NCBI RefSeq assembly: GCF_946479715.1
Contig: NZ_CAMLHF010000109.1
Location: 1-17,764, forward strand
Origin: an uncultured Pedobacter sp.
Lineage (GTDB): Bacteria > Bacteroidota > Bacteroidia > Sphingobacteriales > Sphingobacteriaceae
Direction of reading: 5' to 3'
Length of the DNA: 17,764 nucleotides
The position numbers were made by a program, and so were the translations under genes. Positions 1-8,699 of this stretch are shown one piece after another (position 1 is the first letter of the stretch; each line of letters starts with the position of its first letter). The notes beneath the pieces were generated by a model, which had not been told where the DNA came from, did not search any database, and was given only the letters and a program-made list of their open reading frames with translations.

Positions 1-65
1 CTTGAAATGTCTTTTCTGCTACTTGGAATAGCATTTTTGTAAAATAATTTTTATGCTTATATATT

Positions 66-2453
66 TTGCCTTTTGAAGTTGATGCGCAACAAAATGGCAA
101 GATAACCGGAACGGTTAGGGATGACAAGCAAACCCTGCCTTCTGTAAGCGTACTTTTATATACAGCCAAAGATTCTGTACTGGTTACCACTGGAATGACC
201 GATGGAGACGGCAAGTTTAATCTTCCAGCTTCCCCTGGATCTTACTATGTTTTATCAACTTTTGTTGGTTATAATAAAGTGAAAACACCGGTATTTGAAC
301 TTAAGGGCTCAACATTTGAGCTGCCGGCAATAGTGCTTAAGGAAAATACGAATAAACTAAATGAGGTGAGCATTACAGCATCAAAACCTGTTTTGGAAAG
401 AAAAGGGGATAAACTGATTTTCAATATTGAAGCTACACCCTCTGCCGCAGGGCTTAATGGCCTCGAGGTGCTCAGAAAGGCTCCGGGAGTTACCATTGAT
501 CATAATGAGAATATCTCTCTTGCCGGCAAAGGCAATGTATTGGTAACTATTGACGGCAAACAGACTTATTTGAGTAGTGCTGAAGTAGTAAGCCTGCTTA
601 AGTCGATGCCAAGTTCAGAGATCGAAAGTATTGAGATCATCAACAATCCGGGCGCGCGATACGATGCAAATAGTACGGGTGGAATCATCAACATCAAAAC
701 AAAGAAAAGCCTTGCTATTGGCTTTAACGGTAATTTGACGCTCGGTGTTGGTTATAATAAACGTTTGCAAGCCAATCCAGGTATTAATCTAAACTATCGC
801 AGGCAATTTTTTAATGTATTTGGGTCTTATGACTACAATAGGTGGCCTTTTCAGGAGAACCTTACCATTGATAGGGTAACTCCCGGTATGAATTCAAAAC
901 AATTGTATTTTAGCCAGAGAAATAGAGATACTTCAGTTTTTGCATCGAATAATTTTAAAATTGGAACGGATTTCTTTCTGACCAAAAATCATACACTTGG
1001 TGTTTTGTTTAAGGGTAATTTGAATGGATTTGATCAAAATGGTTTTAGCAGAATTGCTATTGGCGATTCGTTTGCAAAACCAGATTCCATATTGCAAACT
1101 CCAGGTAAAAACTCAACAGATCGCACTAATTTTTCGTACAATATCAACTACAAAGGGATATTGGATACCGCAGGACAGGAAATTACTATTGATGCCGACT
1201 ACTCAACATTTAATGGGAACAATAAAGCAAGTTTTGTAAACCGCTTTTTCCTTCCTGATGGAACTTTTTTTAAGGACGGACAGATATATAGGAATTTTTC
1301 GCCTTCGGATATCAACATTAAAGCCATTAAAGCAGATTACGTATTACCTCTTAACAAAGTGTTCAAGCTTGAAACAGGTATCAAAGTAGCCAGTGTGAAA
1401 AGTGATAACAATTTTGTTTATGAGAATGATGTTAATGGAGAGTGGATACAGGATAACGACCGTAGCAATCGCTTTAAGTACGATGAACAGGTAAGTGCTG
1501 CTTATGCCATTCTGAACATCAACACTGGTAAGTTCTCAGTGCAAACAGGTCTTCGTGCAGAACGCACTCAATCTACAGGTAATTCGGTTACGATAAATCA
1601 GGTGAATAAACGAACTTATACTGATTTTTTCCCTTCGGTAACATTTAGCCGAAATTTCGATGCGGATAACGTTGCAAGTTTATCTTATTCAAGGAAGATC
1701 AACAGGCCAAATTATCAGAACCTTAATCCATTTATTTTTTATCTTGATCAGTATACTTATAACGAGGGTAATCCTAATCTTAAACCGGAATACTCTACAA
1801 ACTTTGAAGCGACTTATTTATGGAAACAAAAATATAGTGTGGCACTTGCTTATTCACACACCTCGGATGTAATCACACAGATCTTATTACAGAATGAAGC
1901 GAAAAAATCGATGTACCAGACGGTACTTAACCTTGCTTCTAATGATGTGGTATCACTTACGCTTAATTTCCCTGTAAAAATAAGTAAATGGTGGAACCTG
2001 AATAACAATCTGGTTGGTTATCATAAACAAATCCAGGCACCGGATCTTAACGGAACAGATCTTAACTCAAAGCAATTCAGTGCCAGCTTGTATACTCAGA
2101 ACAATTTTACGCTAAGCAAGCTCTTCAGTGCAGATGCTTCGGTATATGCAAGTACGGCACAGATAGATGGGGGATTTAAAGTGAAAAGTATGCTAACGGC
2201 TGATGCGGGTCTGCGTTACAGCTTTCCAAACCGGAATGGTAATTTAAAACTCGGAGTTGGCGATATTTTTCATAGTCAGAGAGGTAGAGTATTTAGCACA
2301 TTGGCTGGTAATGTATACAACCTTGAGCAATGGGGTACTTCGACCAATGTGAGGTTAACTTTTACGTATCGTTTCGGGAAAACCAGTGTTAAGTCTGAAC
2401 GAAGCAGGCAGACAGGGCTTGACGCGGAACAAAAGAGATTGGGAGGGAAATAA
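66..2453 (+). CDS. TonB-dependent outer-membrane receptor-like protein (beta-barrel family), uncertain 5' end
   Basis: The protein has 795 residues from a TTG at 66. Residues about 10-92 form a carboxypeptidase-regulatory-like beta-sandwich (NGKITGTV, then TDGDGKFNLP and VGYNKVKTP). A plug domain follows at about 130-212, with LEVLRKAPGV, VTIDGKQTYL, IESIEIINNPGARYDA and GGIINIKTKK. The rest is a beta-barrel rich in alternating aromatics, ending near FTYRFGK, followed by a polar tail of about 23 residues. This architecture is that of the outer-membrane beta-barrel family common in Bacteroidota, related to SusC/TonB receptors but shorter; the ligand is unknown. The start is doubtful. Codons before the TTG read FLCLYI, so LPFEVDAQ looks like the second half of a signal peptide, yet a TAA at 45-47 closes the frame and no ATG lies between. 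It converges with the lactamase gene, with a 27 bp gap. Identity of the body is firm; substrate and start are not. Confidence 0.85.
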   Translation: MPFEVDAQQNGKITGTVRDDKQTLPSVSVLLYTAKDSVLVTTGMTDGDGKFNLPASPGSYYVLSTFVGYNKVKTPVFELKGSTFELPAIVLKENTNKLNEVSITASKPVLERKGDKLIFNIEATPSAAGLNGLEVLRKAPGVTIDHNENISLAGKGNVLVTIDGKQTYLSSAEVVSLLKSMPSSEIESIEIINNPGARYDANSTGGIINIKTKKSLAIGFNGNLTLGVGYNKRLQANPGINLNYRRQFFNVFGSYDYNRWPFQENLTIDRVTPGMNSKQLYFSQRNRDTSVFASNNFKIGTDFFLTKNHTLGVLFKGNLNGFDQNGFSRIAIGDSFAKPDSILQTPGKNSTDRTNFSYNINYKGILDTAGQEITIDADYSTFNGNNKASFVNRFFLPDGTFFKDGQIYRNFSPSDINIKAIKADYVLPLNKVFKLETGIKVASVKSDNNFVYENDVNGEWIQDNDRSNRFKYDEQVSAAYAILNINTGKFSVQTGLRAERTQSTGNSVTINQVNKRTYTDFFPSVTFSRNFDADNVASLSYSRKINRPNYQNLNPFIFYLDQYTYNEGNPNLKPEYSTNFEATYLWKQKYSVALAYSHTSDVITQILLQNEAKKSMYQTVLNLASNDVVSLTLNFPVKISKWWNLNNNLVGYHKQIQAPDLNGTDLNSKQFSASLYTQNNFTLSKLFSADASVYASTAQIDGGFKVKSMLTADAGLRYSFPNRNGNLKLGVGDIFHSQRGRVFSTLAGNVYNLEQWGTSTNVRLTFTYRFGKTSVKSERSRQTGLDAEQKRLGGK

Positions 2454-2480
2454 TACTTCAATTTCTAATCTGGCCGAAAA

Positions 2481-3344
2481 TCAGTCTTTTTTGGAAAATT
2501 GAATTTCCAAATCCCGGAGTGCCTTATTATATCCTTTCCTGTCAATAAAGGCATTAGGATTATAAGCACCACCGAGTTTGTGCTTCTTATGAAGCCCAAA
2601 CTGGCTGGCATGAGAGGAAAGCCAGATATCGAATGTGAGTTTTTTCATAGCGCTTATTGTATAAGCATAGTCCTTAGCGATTTCAGGATATGAAGTTACT
2701 TCAGAGAATTTTTTATCAGTAACGATTGTAGGCATATTGGCAATTAAAACCTTATAAATTCGGCCTCCATCTTTTACATCAAACAAGAAGCTACAAGAAC
2801 CCTTTGTATGGCCTGGATGATGAAGCATAACCAGCTTCATGTCATCTAACCGTACGGTATCGCCATTATGCAATAAGCGTTCAGCTTTTATGGGTTCATA
2901 AGTAGGTCCATGGCCTCCTAATGCATAATCTGAACTGCCTCCATCAGCTGCAACCGCGGCGTCCTTTTTATCTACCATAAATTTAGCTCCGGTTGCTTTT
3001 TTAATTGCAGACATTGCTCCCATATGGTCATAGTGTGCCTGCGTGGTCAGTAATATCTTGATATCATTAAATTTAAAGCCCAAGGTTTCAACGTTCGCCT
3101 TAATCACTTTCAGAGAAGAGGCAAGTCCGGTATTAATGAGGATATTCCCTTTTGGAGTAACAATGAGATAACAGGCAAGATCTTCTGTACCCACATAATA
3201 TAAATTGCCGGCAATGCGAAAAGGCTTATAAGATTTAGACCATTCTATTGGTGTATCTTTTGGTTCTTTTACCTGTTGAGCTGTTGCAGGAAAAGAACTG
3301 AAAAATAAAATAACTGTAAGAGTAGTGAAATAATGTCTAAACAT
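2481..3344 (-). CDS. Subclass B3 metallo-beta-lactamase, GOB-like
   Basis: This 287-residue protein has a clear signal peptide (hydrophobic TVILFFSSF, then PATAQQ), so it should act in the periplasm. The metallo-beta-lactamase fold is visible: the metal motif TQAHYDHMGA places Q102, H104, D106 and H107, followed by H179 in HHPGHTKGSCSF and H245 in SSHASQF. The family predicts zinc-dependent hydrolysis of beta-lactams. The first ligand is Gln rather than His, and NMP at 203-205 carries Met where most B3 enzymes have Ser. Both substitutions are recalled hallmarks of the GOB enzymes of Elizabethkingia, and the SDYALGGHG, IANMPT and DKKFSEVTSYP stretches also resemble GOB from memory. It lies downstream of the arabinose operon on the same strand but behind a strong hairpin, so it is probably its own unit. 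A promiscuous MBL-fold hydrolase is the alternative; the GOB-specific residues make a true lactamase more likely. Confidence 0.85.
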   Translation of the reverse strand: MFRHYFTTLTVILFFSSFPATAQQVKEPKDTPIEWSKSYKPFRIAGNLYYVGTEDLACYLIVTPKGNILINTGLASSLKVIKANVETLGFKFNDIKILLTTQAHYDHMGAMSAIKKATGAKFMVDKKDAAVAADGGSSDYALGGHGPTYEPIKAERLLHNGDTVRLDDMKLVMLHHPGHTKGSCSFLFDVKDGGRIYKVLIANMPTIVTDKKFSEVTSYPEIAKDYAYTISAMKKLTFDIWLSSHASQFGLHKKHKLGGAYNPNAFIDRKGYNKALRDLEIQFSKKD

Positions 3345-3380
3345 AGGAAATGATTTATAGCTAATATATGGGAATATTAA

Positions 3381-3413
3381 TGAGGGTGTATCATAATTTA
3401 TGATACACCCTCA
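3381..3413 (-). terminator. Perfect 15-bp hairpin closing the arabinose operon
   Basis: The arms TGAGGGTGTATCATA (3381-3395) and its exact complement (3399-3413) flank a 3-nt loop. On the + strand it is followed by TTTTTAT (3414-3420); on the - strand by TTAATATT. It begins 35 bp past the restored stop of the symporter (3449-3451) and lies 36 bp before the lactamase start. The shape is that of a Rho-independent terminator that could work both ways. Its position suggests it ends the leftward arabinose transcript and insulates the lactamase gene. The T-run is better on the + side, although no + strand gene ends there. Confidence 0.7.
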
Positions 3414-3448
3414 TTTTTATAAAGTTACATCGGCTAGTGAAATATAAC

Positions 3449-5133
3449 CTACCAGAATTTCACATATAATGCAGCAATGATCAGTAGCGTAACCACTATC
3501 AGAGCCAGTGTAGATGGAGAAACTTTAAACATGGATTTATCCAGTTCAAATGCTTTAGGATTTACTTTAGGGCCGGCCAAACTCATTGCAATCATAATGG
3601 CCATGGTAAAGAAGAAAGAAAGACCCATACAGATATGGAATGGAATCTCAAAACCACCTTTGCCATTAGGATAGGCTGTATATAAGAAAGTATCGTTACC
3701 TAGCAGGCTTGGGCCATTTCATTGAAGAATACCGAAAACAGGAAGCCTGCCAGTACACCGGCGATGGCTGCACTACCAGTAGTTCTTTTCCAGAACATGC
3801 CAAGAATAAACATCGCAAACACACCCGGACTGATGAAGCCTGTGTATTTTTGAATGAAGGTAAAACCACCCTCGCCACCAATGCCTAACAAATCGTTCCA
3901 GGTAAAGAGAACTGCCAGGATCATACCTATAAATACTGTTGATCTGCCAACTAATACCAGGTTCTTTTCTTCTGTGCCTTTCTTGAAATATTTTGCATAA
4001 ATATCAAGGGTAAAGATGGTGGAAATACTGTTTACTTTACCGGCAAGTGAAGCTACAATAGCTGCGGTAAGTGCCGCTACAGATAGTCCTTTAAGGCCTG
4101 TAGGTAAAAAGGTAAGGATGGCTGAATATGCACCATCTTTGCCACCAATCAATTGAGGCAGGTGTCCGCCTTTGTACAATACATAAGCTGCAATACCCGG
4201 CAACATCACGATCAATGGCATCATAAGCTTCAAAAGACCTGCGAAAAGTATTCCGGTTCTTGCGGTTTGCAGATCTGCACCAAGTGCGCGCTGAGTGATA
4301 TACTGGTTACATCCCCAATAATTAAGGTTGATGATCCAGATACCAGCCACGTAAGAAGCCAGTCCAGGGAAAGTCAGGTATTTGCTGATCTCATTCTGGG
4401 TGGATTCTGCAGTTGGTTTTGGAATAATCATTTTGAAGTGCTCCGGTGCCTGTTCCATTAAAACATTGAAACCCGCAATGGCGTTGGCCCCAACACCGAA
4501 CTTCTCGCCTACAACAGTCAGTGCGATGTATGTGGTTACTAAACCACCAAAAATCAATACCGCCACCTGGATTACGTCGGTATAGGCAACTACTTTCATT
4601 CCCCCTAAAGAGATGATCAGTGCAAATACCGCAAGCCCGATCATAATCACATGCAGGTAATCCCCGCCTGTGAGTCCGTTAATGGCTACTGCACCCAAAT
4701 AAAGAATAGACGTCAGGTTTACAAAGACGTATAAAAACAGCCAGAAAATGGCCATGATCAGTGCTACCGACTCATTGTACCTGGTCTTTAGAAATTGCGG
4801 CATGGTGTAGATCTTGTTCTTAAGGTAGACCGGGATGAACCATACGGCTACAATAATAAGTGCAATTGCGGCAATCCACTCGTATGCGGCCACTGCAATA
4901 CCAAGAAAAAAACCTTCACCACTCATACCAATAAATTGCTCGGCAGAAATGTTAGAGGCGATAAGGGAGGCACCAATAGCCCACCAGGTAAGTGTTCCTT
5001 CTGCTAGAAAGAATGCTTTGGCATCATGCTCATTTTTTTTACGCTGGCGATAGATAAAATATCCATAACCGGAAACGATTAAAAAGTAGATGATGAAAAC
5101 TACATAATCTGTAGTTACTAAATTGTTGTTCAT
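3449..5133 (-). pseudogene. Sodium/sugar symporter (SSS/SGLT family), probable L-arabinose importer, with a one-base frameshift
   Basis: The uninterrupted frame gives 477 residues ending in NEMAQAC at 3700. Without the last three residues and read in the neighbouring frame from about 3712, it continues for 87 more codons without a stop (PSLLGNDTFLYTAYPNGKGG and onward) to TAG at 3449-3451. The restored protein would be about 561 residues, normal for SGLT-like transporters. The tail includes two hydrophobic segments (FFFTMAIMIAMSLAG and TLALIVVTLLIIAALYV). One missing base in the GGG run at 3711-3713 (CCC on the coding strand) explains everything. The family signature ISAEQFIGMSGEGF lies at 62-75, and many membrane segments follow. 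It starts 15 bp after araA, so it is the last gene of the operon and should import L-arabinose with sodium; substrate is inferred from context. If the shift is real, the protein loses its last helices; if it is a read error, the gene is intact. Confidence 0.85.
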
Positions 5134-5148
5134 ATTGGGCTTATTTGG

Positions 5149-6639
5149 TTACTTATAAAAAACTTCATTCCATTGAAGTTCGTTTCTGAACTGGTTGATC
5201 CTGGTGTCAGCTCCAATGTTTACGTATTCTATCCCTGCAATATTTGCAAAATCCAGTAAATGCGCTGTTGTCAGATTCTGACTGTATGCAGTATGGTGTG
5301 CACCTCCGGCATAGATCCAGGCTGCACAGCCAGTCTTCATATCAGGAAGTGGTTTCCATAAAACCTGTGCTACAGGGAGCTTTGGTAGCTTGTGCTTAGG
5401 CTCCACGGCTTCTACCTCGTTTACGAGTAGTCGAAAGCGATTACCCATATCAATAATGGAAGCATTGAGTGCATTTCCACCGGCTACAGTGAATACTAGT
5501 CTGGCAGGATCTGCTTTCCCACCGATACCAAGAGGATGTACTTCAAGTCGTGGTTTTTCGTTGGCCAACGATGCATCTACTTCCAGCATGTGAGAACCCA
5601 ATACCATTGAATTGGCAGGGTCAAAGTGGTAGGTATAGTCCTCCATAAAGGCATTTGCCCCAGGCAATCCGGCACCCATTACTTTACAAGCACGTACCAG
5701 AGCGGCGGTTTTCCAGTCACCTTCTCCGGCAAATCCATATCCGGCCGCCATTAATCGCTGTGCGGCAATACCCGGTAGCTGAATCATACCATGCAGATCT
5801 TCAAAGGTATCACTAAAGCCTTTGAATCCACCGTCTTCCAGGAATTTCTTAAGACCTAGTTCTATCTTTGCAGCTTCGTATACAGAAGCATGTCTCTCTC
5901 CGCCACGGTGGAGATCAGTTGTCATAAGATAGGTCGCTTCATATTCTGTTAGCAGCTCCTGGATATCTTCCTCTGGGATGCTGTTGATAACGGCTACAAG
6001 GTCACCGATGCCGTAAGTATTCACCTGGAAACCAAACTTGAGTTCAGCCTCTACTTTGTCGCCATCTGTAACGGCTACATAGCGCATATTGTCGCCAAAG
6101 CGCGCAAATTTAGCACCTTGCCAGTCATGCCAACCAGCCGCTGCCCGCGTCCAGGTATCAATTTCATTTAATACTTCCTGATCCTGCCAATGCCCAACCA
6201 CTACTTTTCGGTCTTTGCGCATCCTGGTTACTATAAATCCAAATTCACGATCTCCATGTGCACTCTGGTTCAGGTTCATGAAATCCATATCAATGGTATC
6301 CCATGGAATGTCTCTGTTGAATTGGGTGTGTAGGTGCAATAAAGGCTTCTGAAGAATATTAAGTCCCCTTATCCACATTTTTGCAGGCGAGAAAGTATGC
6401 ATCCATGTGATTACGCCAATGCAATTGGGAGTTAAGTTGGCTTGTTGCAAGGTTTCAAATATCTCGTCAGGTGTTTTAACTATTGGTTTATAAACAACTT
6501 TAACGGGAATTTGCGGAGCGGCGTCTAGTGACGAAGCCACTTGCTTTGCGTGATCAGCTACTTGCTTTAATGTCTCTTCTCCATACAGGTGCTGACTACC
6601 TGTGATGAACCAAACTTCTAATTCTTTTAAGTTTATCAT
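5149..6639 (-). CDS. araA: L-arabinose isomerase
   Basis: This 496-residue cytosolic enzyme converts L-arabinose to L-ribulose, the first intracellular step of the pathway. Length and motifs match AraA throughout: [11 protein letters not shown] at 10-20, [14 protein letters not shown] at 76-89, [12 protein letters not shown] at 279-290, [15 protein letters not shown] at 300-314, MEDYTYHF at 332-339 and [10 protein letters not shown] at 441-450. The manganese ligands expected from E. coli AraA map to E306, E333, H350 and H449, all present. The ATG at 6639 gives an N-terminus ([10 protein letters not shown]) typical of the family. It lies 16 bp downstream of the GH27 gene and 15 bp upstream of the symporter, so it is co-transcribed with both. 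The sequence looks intact and the call is secure. Confidence 0.97.
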   Translation of the reverse strand: MINLKELEVWFITGSQHLYGEETLKQVADHAKQVASSLDAAPQIPVKVVYKPIVKTPDEIFETLQQANLTPNCIGVITWMHTFSPAKMWIRGLNILQKPLLHLHTQFNRDIPWDTIDMDFMNLNQSAHGDREFGFIVTRMRKDRKVVVGHWQDQEVLNEIDTWTRAAAGWHDWQGAKFARFGDNMRYVAVTDGDKVEAELKFGFQVNTYGIGDLVAVINSIPEEDIQELLTEYEATYLMTTDLHRGGERHASVYEAAKIELGLKKFLEDGGFKGFSDTFEDLHGMIQLPGIAAQRLMAAGYGFAGEGDWKTAALVRACKVMGAGLPGANAFMEDYTYHFDPANSMVLGSHMLEVDASLANEKPRLEVHPLGIGGKADPARLVFTVAGGNALNASIIDMGNRFRLLVNEVEAVEPKHKLPKLPVAQVLWKPLPDMKTGCAAWIYAGGAHHTAYSQNLTTAHLLDFANIAGIEYVNIGADTRINQFRNELQWNEVFYK

Positions 6640-6655
6640 ATCTTAATACTGTGTT

Positions 6656-8011
6656 TTACTTAATTGCTGAAATGCGGAACAGACCTGCTCCATGTTTATT
6701 GATTGCTACTGTATACGTTCCTTTGGCCGTACCCTTGTTACTCTTGCTCCAAAGGTCTCTTACTTTGCAGGCTCCGGTAAATCCAAGATCCTTTAAGTTT
6801 ACAGAGATGTTTACTGCCTCATTGCCATCTCCCGGATTAAACAAAGCTACATACTTATCTCCCGTTTTTGGATCATCTGCCACCCAGCAGATTCCATTCT
6901 CATCTCGAAACAGTTGTTTGTTATTAGTGCTGTTGTTTAGGATATTGAGCACCTCTCTGTTGTTTAATAGTGAAAGCGTAAAGGCATCATTGCTTGGCAG
7001 GTCACCTCCAAACATCAGTGGTGAACGGAATATCGTCCACAGTGTCATCAATGTGTATTGCTCGTCTTTGGTAAATGCCGTCATTCTTGGATTTCCTCGT
7101 TCTGCGCGGATTCCAATTTTCCCAAGAGGAAGCATGTCTCCATCAGGCCAGGCACCGGGTGCACGATATTTGTTCCATCGCTCAAATACATCAAAATGAT
7201 CTTTCAGCATAGGCCAGTTGTCCCAAAAATCGTCTACTGTGCGCCACATATTGGCATGACCCTGCACATGGGGAGCGCTTGCAATGGGTGTTTCTCCAGG
7301 CGAGGTACTCAGCACGATCTTTCTGCCTGTTAGTGCGATTGCTTTGCGAATCATTTCCACCTCCCCGGTATGGTAAGGTCTGGAAAGATCATCCACCTTA
7401 ATGAAATCTACGCCCCACGATGCATATAGTTTAAACAGCGAGTTGTAATATTCCTGTGCTCCATCACGTCCGGCTACCACAGTATACATGTCATGTAGCC
7501 ACTTACATTGCAGGTCTGTGCTGTAAATGTCTTTGGCGGTAGCTTTGCTTCCCATGATCGGCAGATTACGCTTTACGGCCTCTACAGGGATGCCCCGCAT
7601 GATGTGGATGCCAAATTTCAACCCCTTTTTATGGATGTAGTCTGCGAGGGGCTTAAATCCTTTACCGCCTGCTGCGGAAGGGAAACGGTTTACTGCTGGT
7701 TGAAACCTGCCGTATTCATCCAGTACATAATCCGGATCCGTCTCATTATAGCCATGCGCTTTGTCGTTTCCAACATACCAACGAATGTCTACCACTACAT
7801 ATTCCCACCCAAAAGCTTTCAGATTTTTAGACATGTAATCCGCATTGCTTTTCACTTCAGATTCCACTACAGTGGGGCCAAAGCAATCCCAGCTGTTCCA
7901 TCCCATCGGAGGGGTCTTAGCCCAATCATGAAAGTCTTTTTGCTGCGCGTTCACGCCCACAAGGACCCCAATCAGGAGTACCCCTGTTAATATTATTTTT
8001 TTACTGACCAT
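6656..8011 (-). CDS. Secreted GH27 glycosidase, probable beta-L-arabinopyranosidase (alpha-galactosidase family)
   Basis: From the ATG at 8011 the protein has 451 residues and starts with a typical signal peptide (VSKKIILTG, hydrophobic core, VNAQQ). Upstream in-frame starts up to 8041 exist but would add a charged, non-signal leader; 8011 overlaps the end of araD by 11 bp. The GH27 barrel is plain: TPPMGWNSWDCFG at 33-45, nucleophile Asp207 in DFIKVDD, acid/base Asp261 in MWRTVDDFWDNW, and a C-terminal beta-sandwich. In alpha-galactosidases strand 2 carries a DDCW motif whose two Asp hold O4 and O6 of galactose; here it reads VVDIRW, with Ile76 in place of the second Asp. As I recall, Ile at this position marks the Streptomyces avermitilis GH27 beta-L-arabinopyranosidase, whose pentose substrate lacks C6. 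Location inside the arabinose operon supports that reading. GH27 membership is firm; arabinopyranosidase specificity is inference. Confidence 0.9.
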   Translation of the reverse strand: MVSKKIILTGVLLIGVLVGVNAQQKDFHDWAKTPPMGWNSWDCFGPTVVESEVKSNADYMSKNLKAFGWEYVVVDIRWYVGNDKAHGYNETDPDYVLDEYGRFQPAVNRFPSAAGGKGFKPLADYIHKKGLKFGIHIMRGIPVEAVKRNLPIMGSKATAKDIYSTDLQCKWLHDMYTVVAGRDGAQEYYNSLFKLYASWGVDFIKVDDLSRPYHTGEVEMIRKAIALTGRKIVLSTSPGETPIASAPHVQGHANMWRTVDDFWDNWPMLKDHFDVFERWNKYRAPGAWPDGDMLPLGKIGIRAERGNPRMTAFTKDEQYTLMTLWTIFRSPLMFGGDLPSNDAFTLSLLNNREVLNILNNSTNNKQLFRDENGICWVADDPKTGDKYVALFNPGDGNEAVNISVNLKDLGFTGACKVRDLWSKSNKGTAKGTYTVAINKHGAGLFRISAIK

Positions 8012-8699
8012 AATAACTGTCCGGACCATGTTTACGTTCAAAATGCTTTTTTATTAATGCATCTTTTAATTTTGGTGATTGCATATTGATTTGCCTTGTC
8101 AGCAGGGCCATATGTGCAATTGATTCCAGTACTGCACTATTATACACCGCTTTTTCTGCTGTTTTACCCCAGGTAAACGGGGCATGATTTCCCACCAGTA
8201 TCATTTCAACTTCATGATGACTATAACCTAGCTCATTAAAATGATTGATGATTTGAAAGCCCGTTTCGTATTCGTAGTTTCCTTTAATCATCTCATCACT
8301 CATTGGTGGAGCGCAGGGCACATCCACAGTAAGGTGATCGGCATGGGTAGTGCCAAAAATCGGTATATCCATTTGTGCCTGTGCCCAAGAGGTTGCATAG
8401 GTTGAATGGGTATGTACAATGCCATTGATTCCTTCCCAATGTTTGTATAGCACAGCGTGGGTTTTGGTGTCAGAAGATGGTCTGAGCGTTCCCTCTACGG
8501 TATTCCCGTCAAAGTCAACAATGACCATTTTATCCGGTGAAAGGTCTTTGTATGGAACCCCACTTGGTTTGATAGCGAAAACACCTTCATCTCTGTCGGC
8601 AGCGCTAACATTTCCAAAGGTGAATAACACAAGCCCTAGCCTGGGTAATTCCATATTGGCCTCATAGGCAGTTTCACGTATTATTTTATAAATGCTCAT
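8001..8699 (-). CDS. araD: L-ribulose-5-phosphate 4-epimerase
   Basis: This 232-residue cytosolic class II aldolase-fold enzyme turns L-ribulose 5-phosphate into D-xylulose 5-phosphate, delivering arabinose to the pentose phosphate pathway. It is almost the same length as E. coli AraD (231). Visible motifs are FGNVSAADRDEG at 28-39, IKPSGVPY at 43-50, RPSSDTKTH at 73-81 and GTTHADH at 116-122. Zinc ligands are H96 and H98 in VHTHS and H172 in GNHAPF; catalytic residues D121 and Y230 (in SYYGQ) are present. Its ATG overlaps the araB stop by four bases (ATGA), a sign of translational coupling, and its own end overlaps the GH27 start. L-fuculose-phosphate aldolases share the fold, but the full-length similarity and neighbours make AraD clear. 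Confidence 0.97.
   Translation of the reverse strand: MSIYKIIRETAYEANMELPRLGLVLFTFGNVSAADRDEGVFAIKPSGVPYKDLSPDKMVIVDFDGNTVEGTLRPSSDTKTHAVLYKHWEGINGIVHTHSTYATSWAQAQMDIPIFGTTHADHLTVDVPCAPPMSDEMIKGNYEYETGFQIINHFNELGYSHHEVEMILVGNHAPFTWGKTAEKAVYNSAVLESIAHMALLTRQINMQSPKLKDALIKKHFERKHGPDSYYGQ

Noticed and set aside
1..42. Short hydrophobic frame MSFLLLGIAFL (7-42) as a signal peptide or upstream gene end
   Set aside because: It stops at TAA 40-42 in a different frame from the receptor; too short to support as a gene and not joinable by a single simple indel with confidence.
2491..2510. Inverted repeat TTGGAAA/TTTCCAA near the convergent ends of the receptor and lactamase genes, as a terminator
   Set aside because: It lies inside the lactamase coding end, the arms are only 7 bp, and the T-run precedes it on + while A bases follow it on -; no T-rich tail in either reading direction.
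3477..3674. 65-codon + strand ORF in the supposed gap before the symporter
   Set aside because: It is antisense to the frameshifted symporter tail, which explains the coding potential of this stretch far better.
6651..7199. 182-codon + strand ORF opposite the GH27 gene
   Set aside because: Antisense shadow of a clearly coding GH27 region; its translation shows no recognisable domain or sensible composition.
7508..7990. 160-codon + strand ORF opposite the GH27 N-terminal half
   Set aside because: Same reason: antisense to conserved GH27 motifs, Cys/His-rich translation without family features.
8012..8041. Upstream GH27 starts at 8041 or 8029
   Set aside because: They would place extra residues before an otherwise standard signal peptide and enlarge the overlap with araD; 8011 gives a normal N-terminus.
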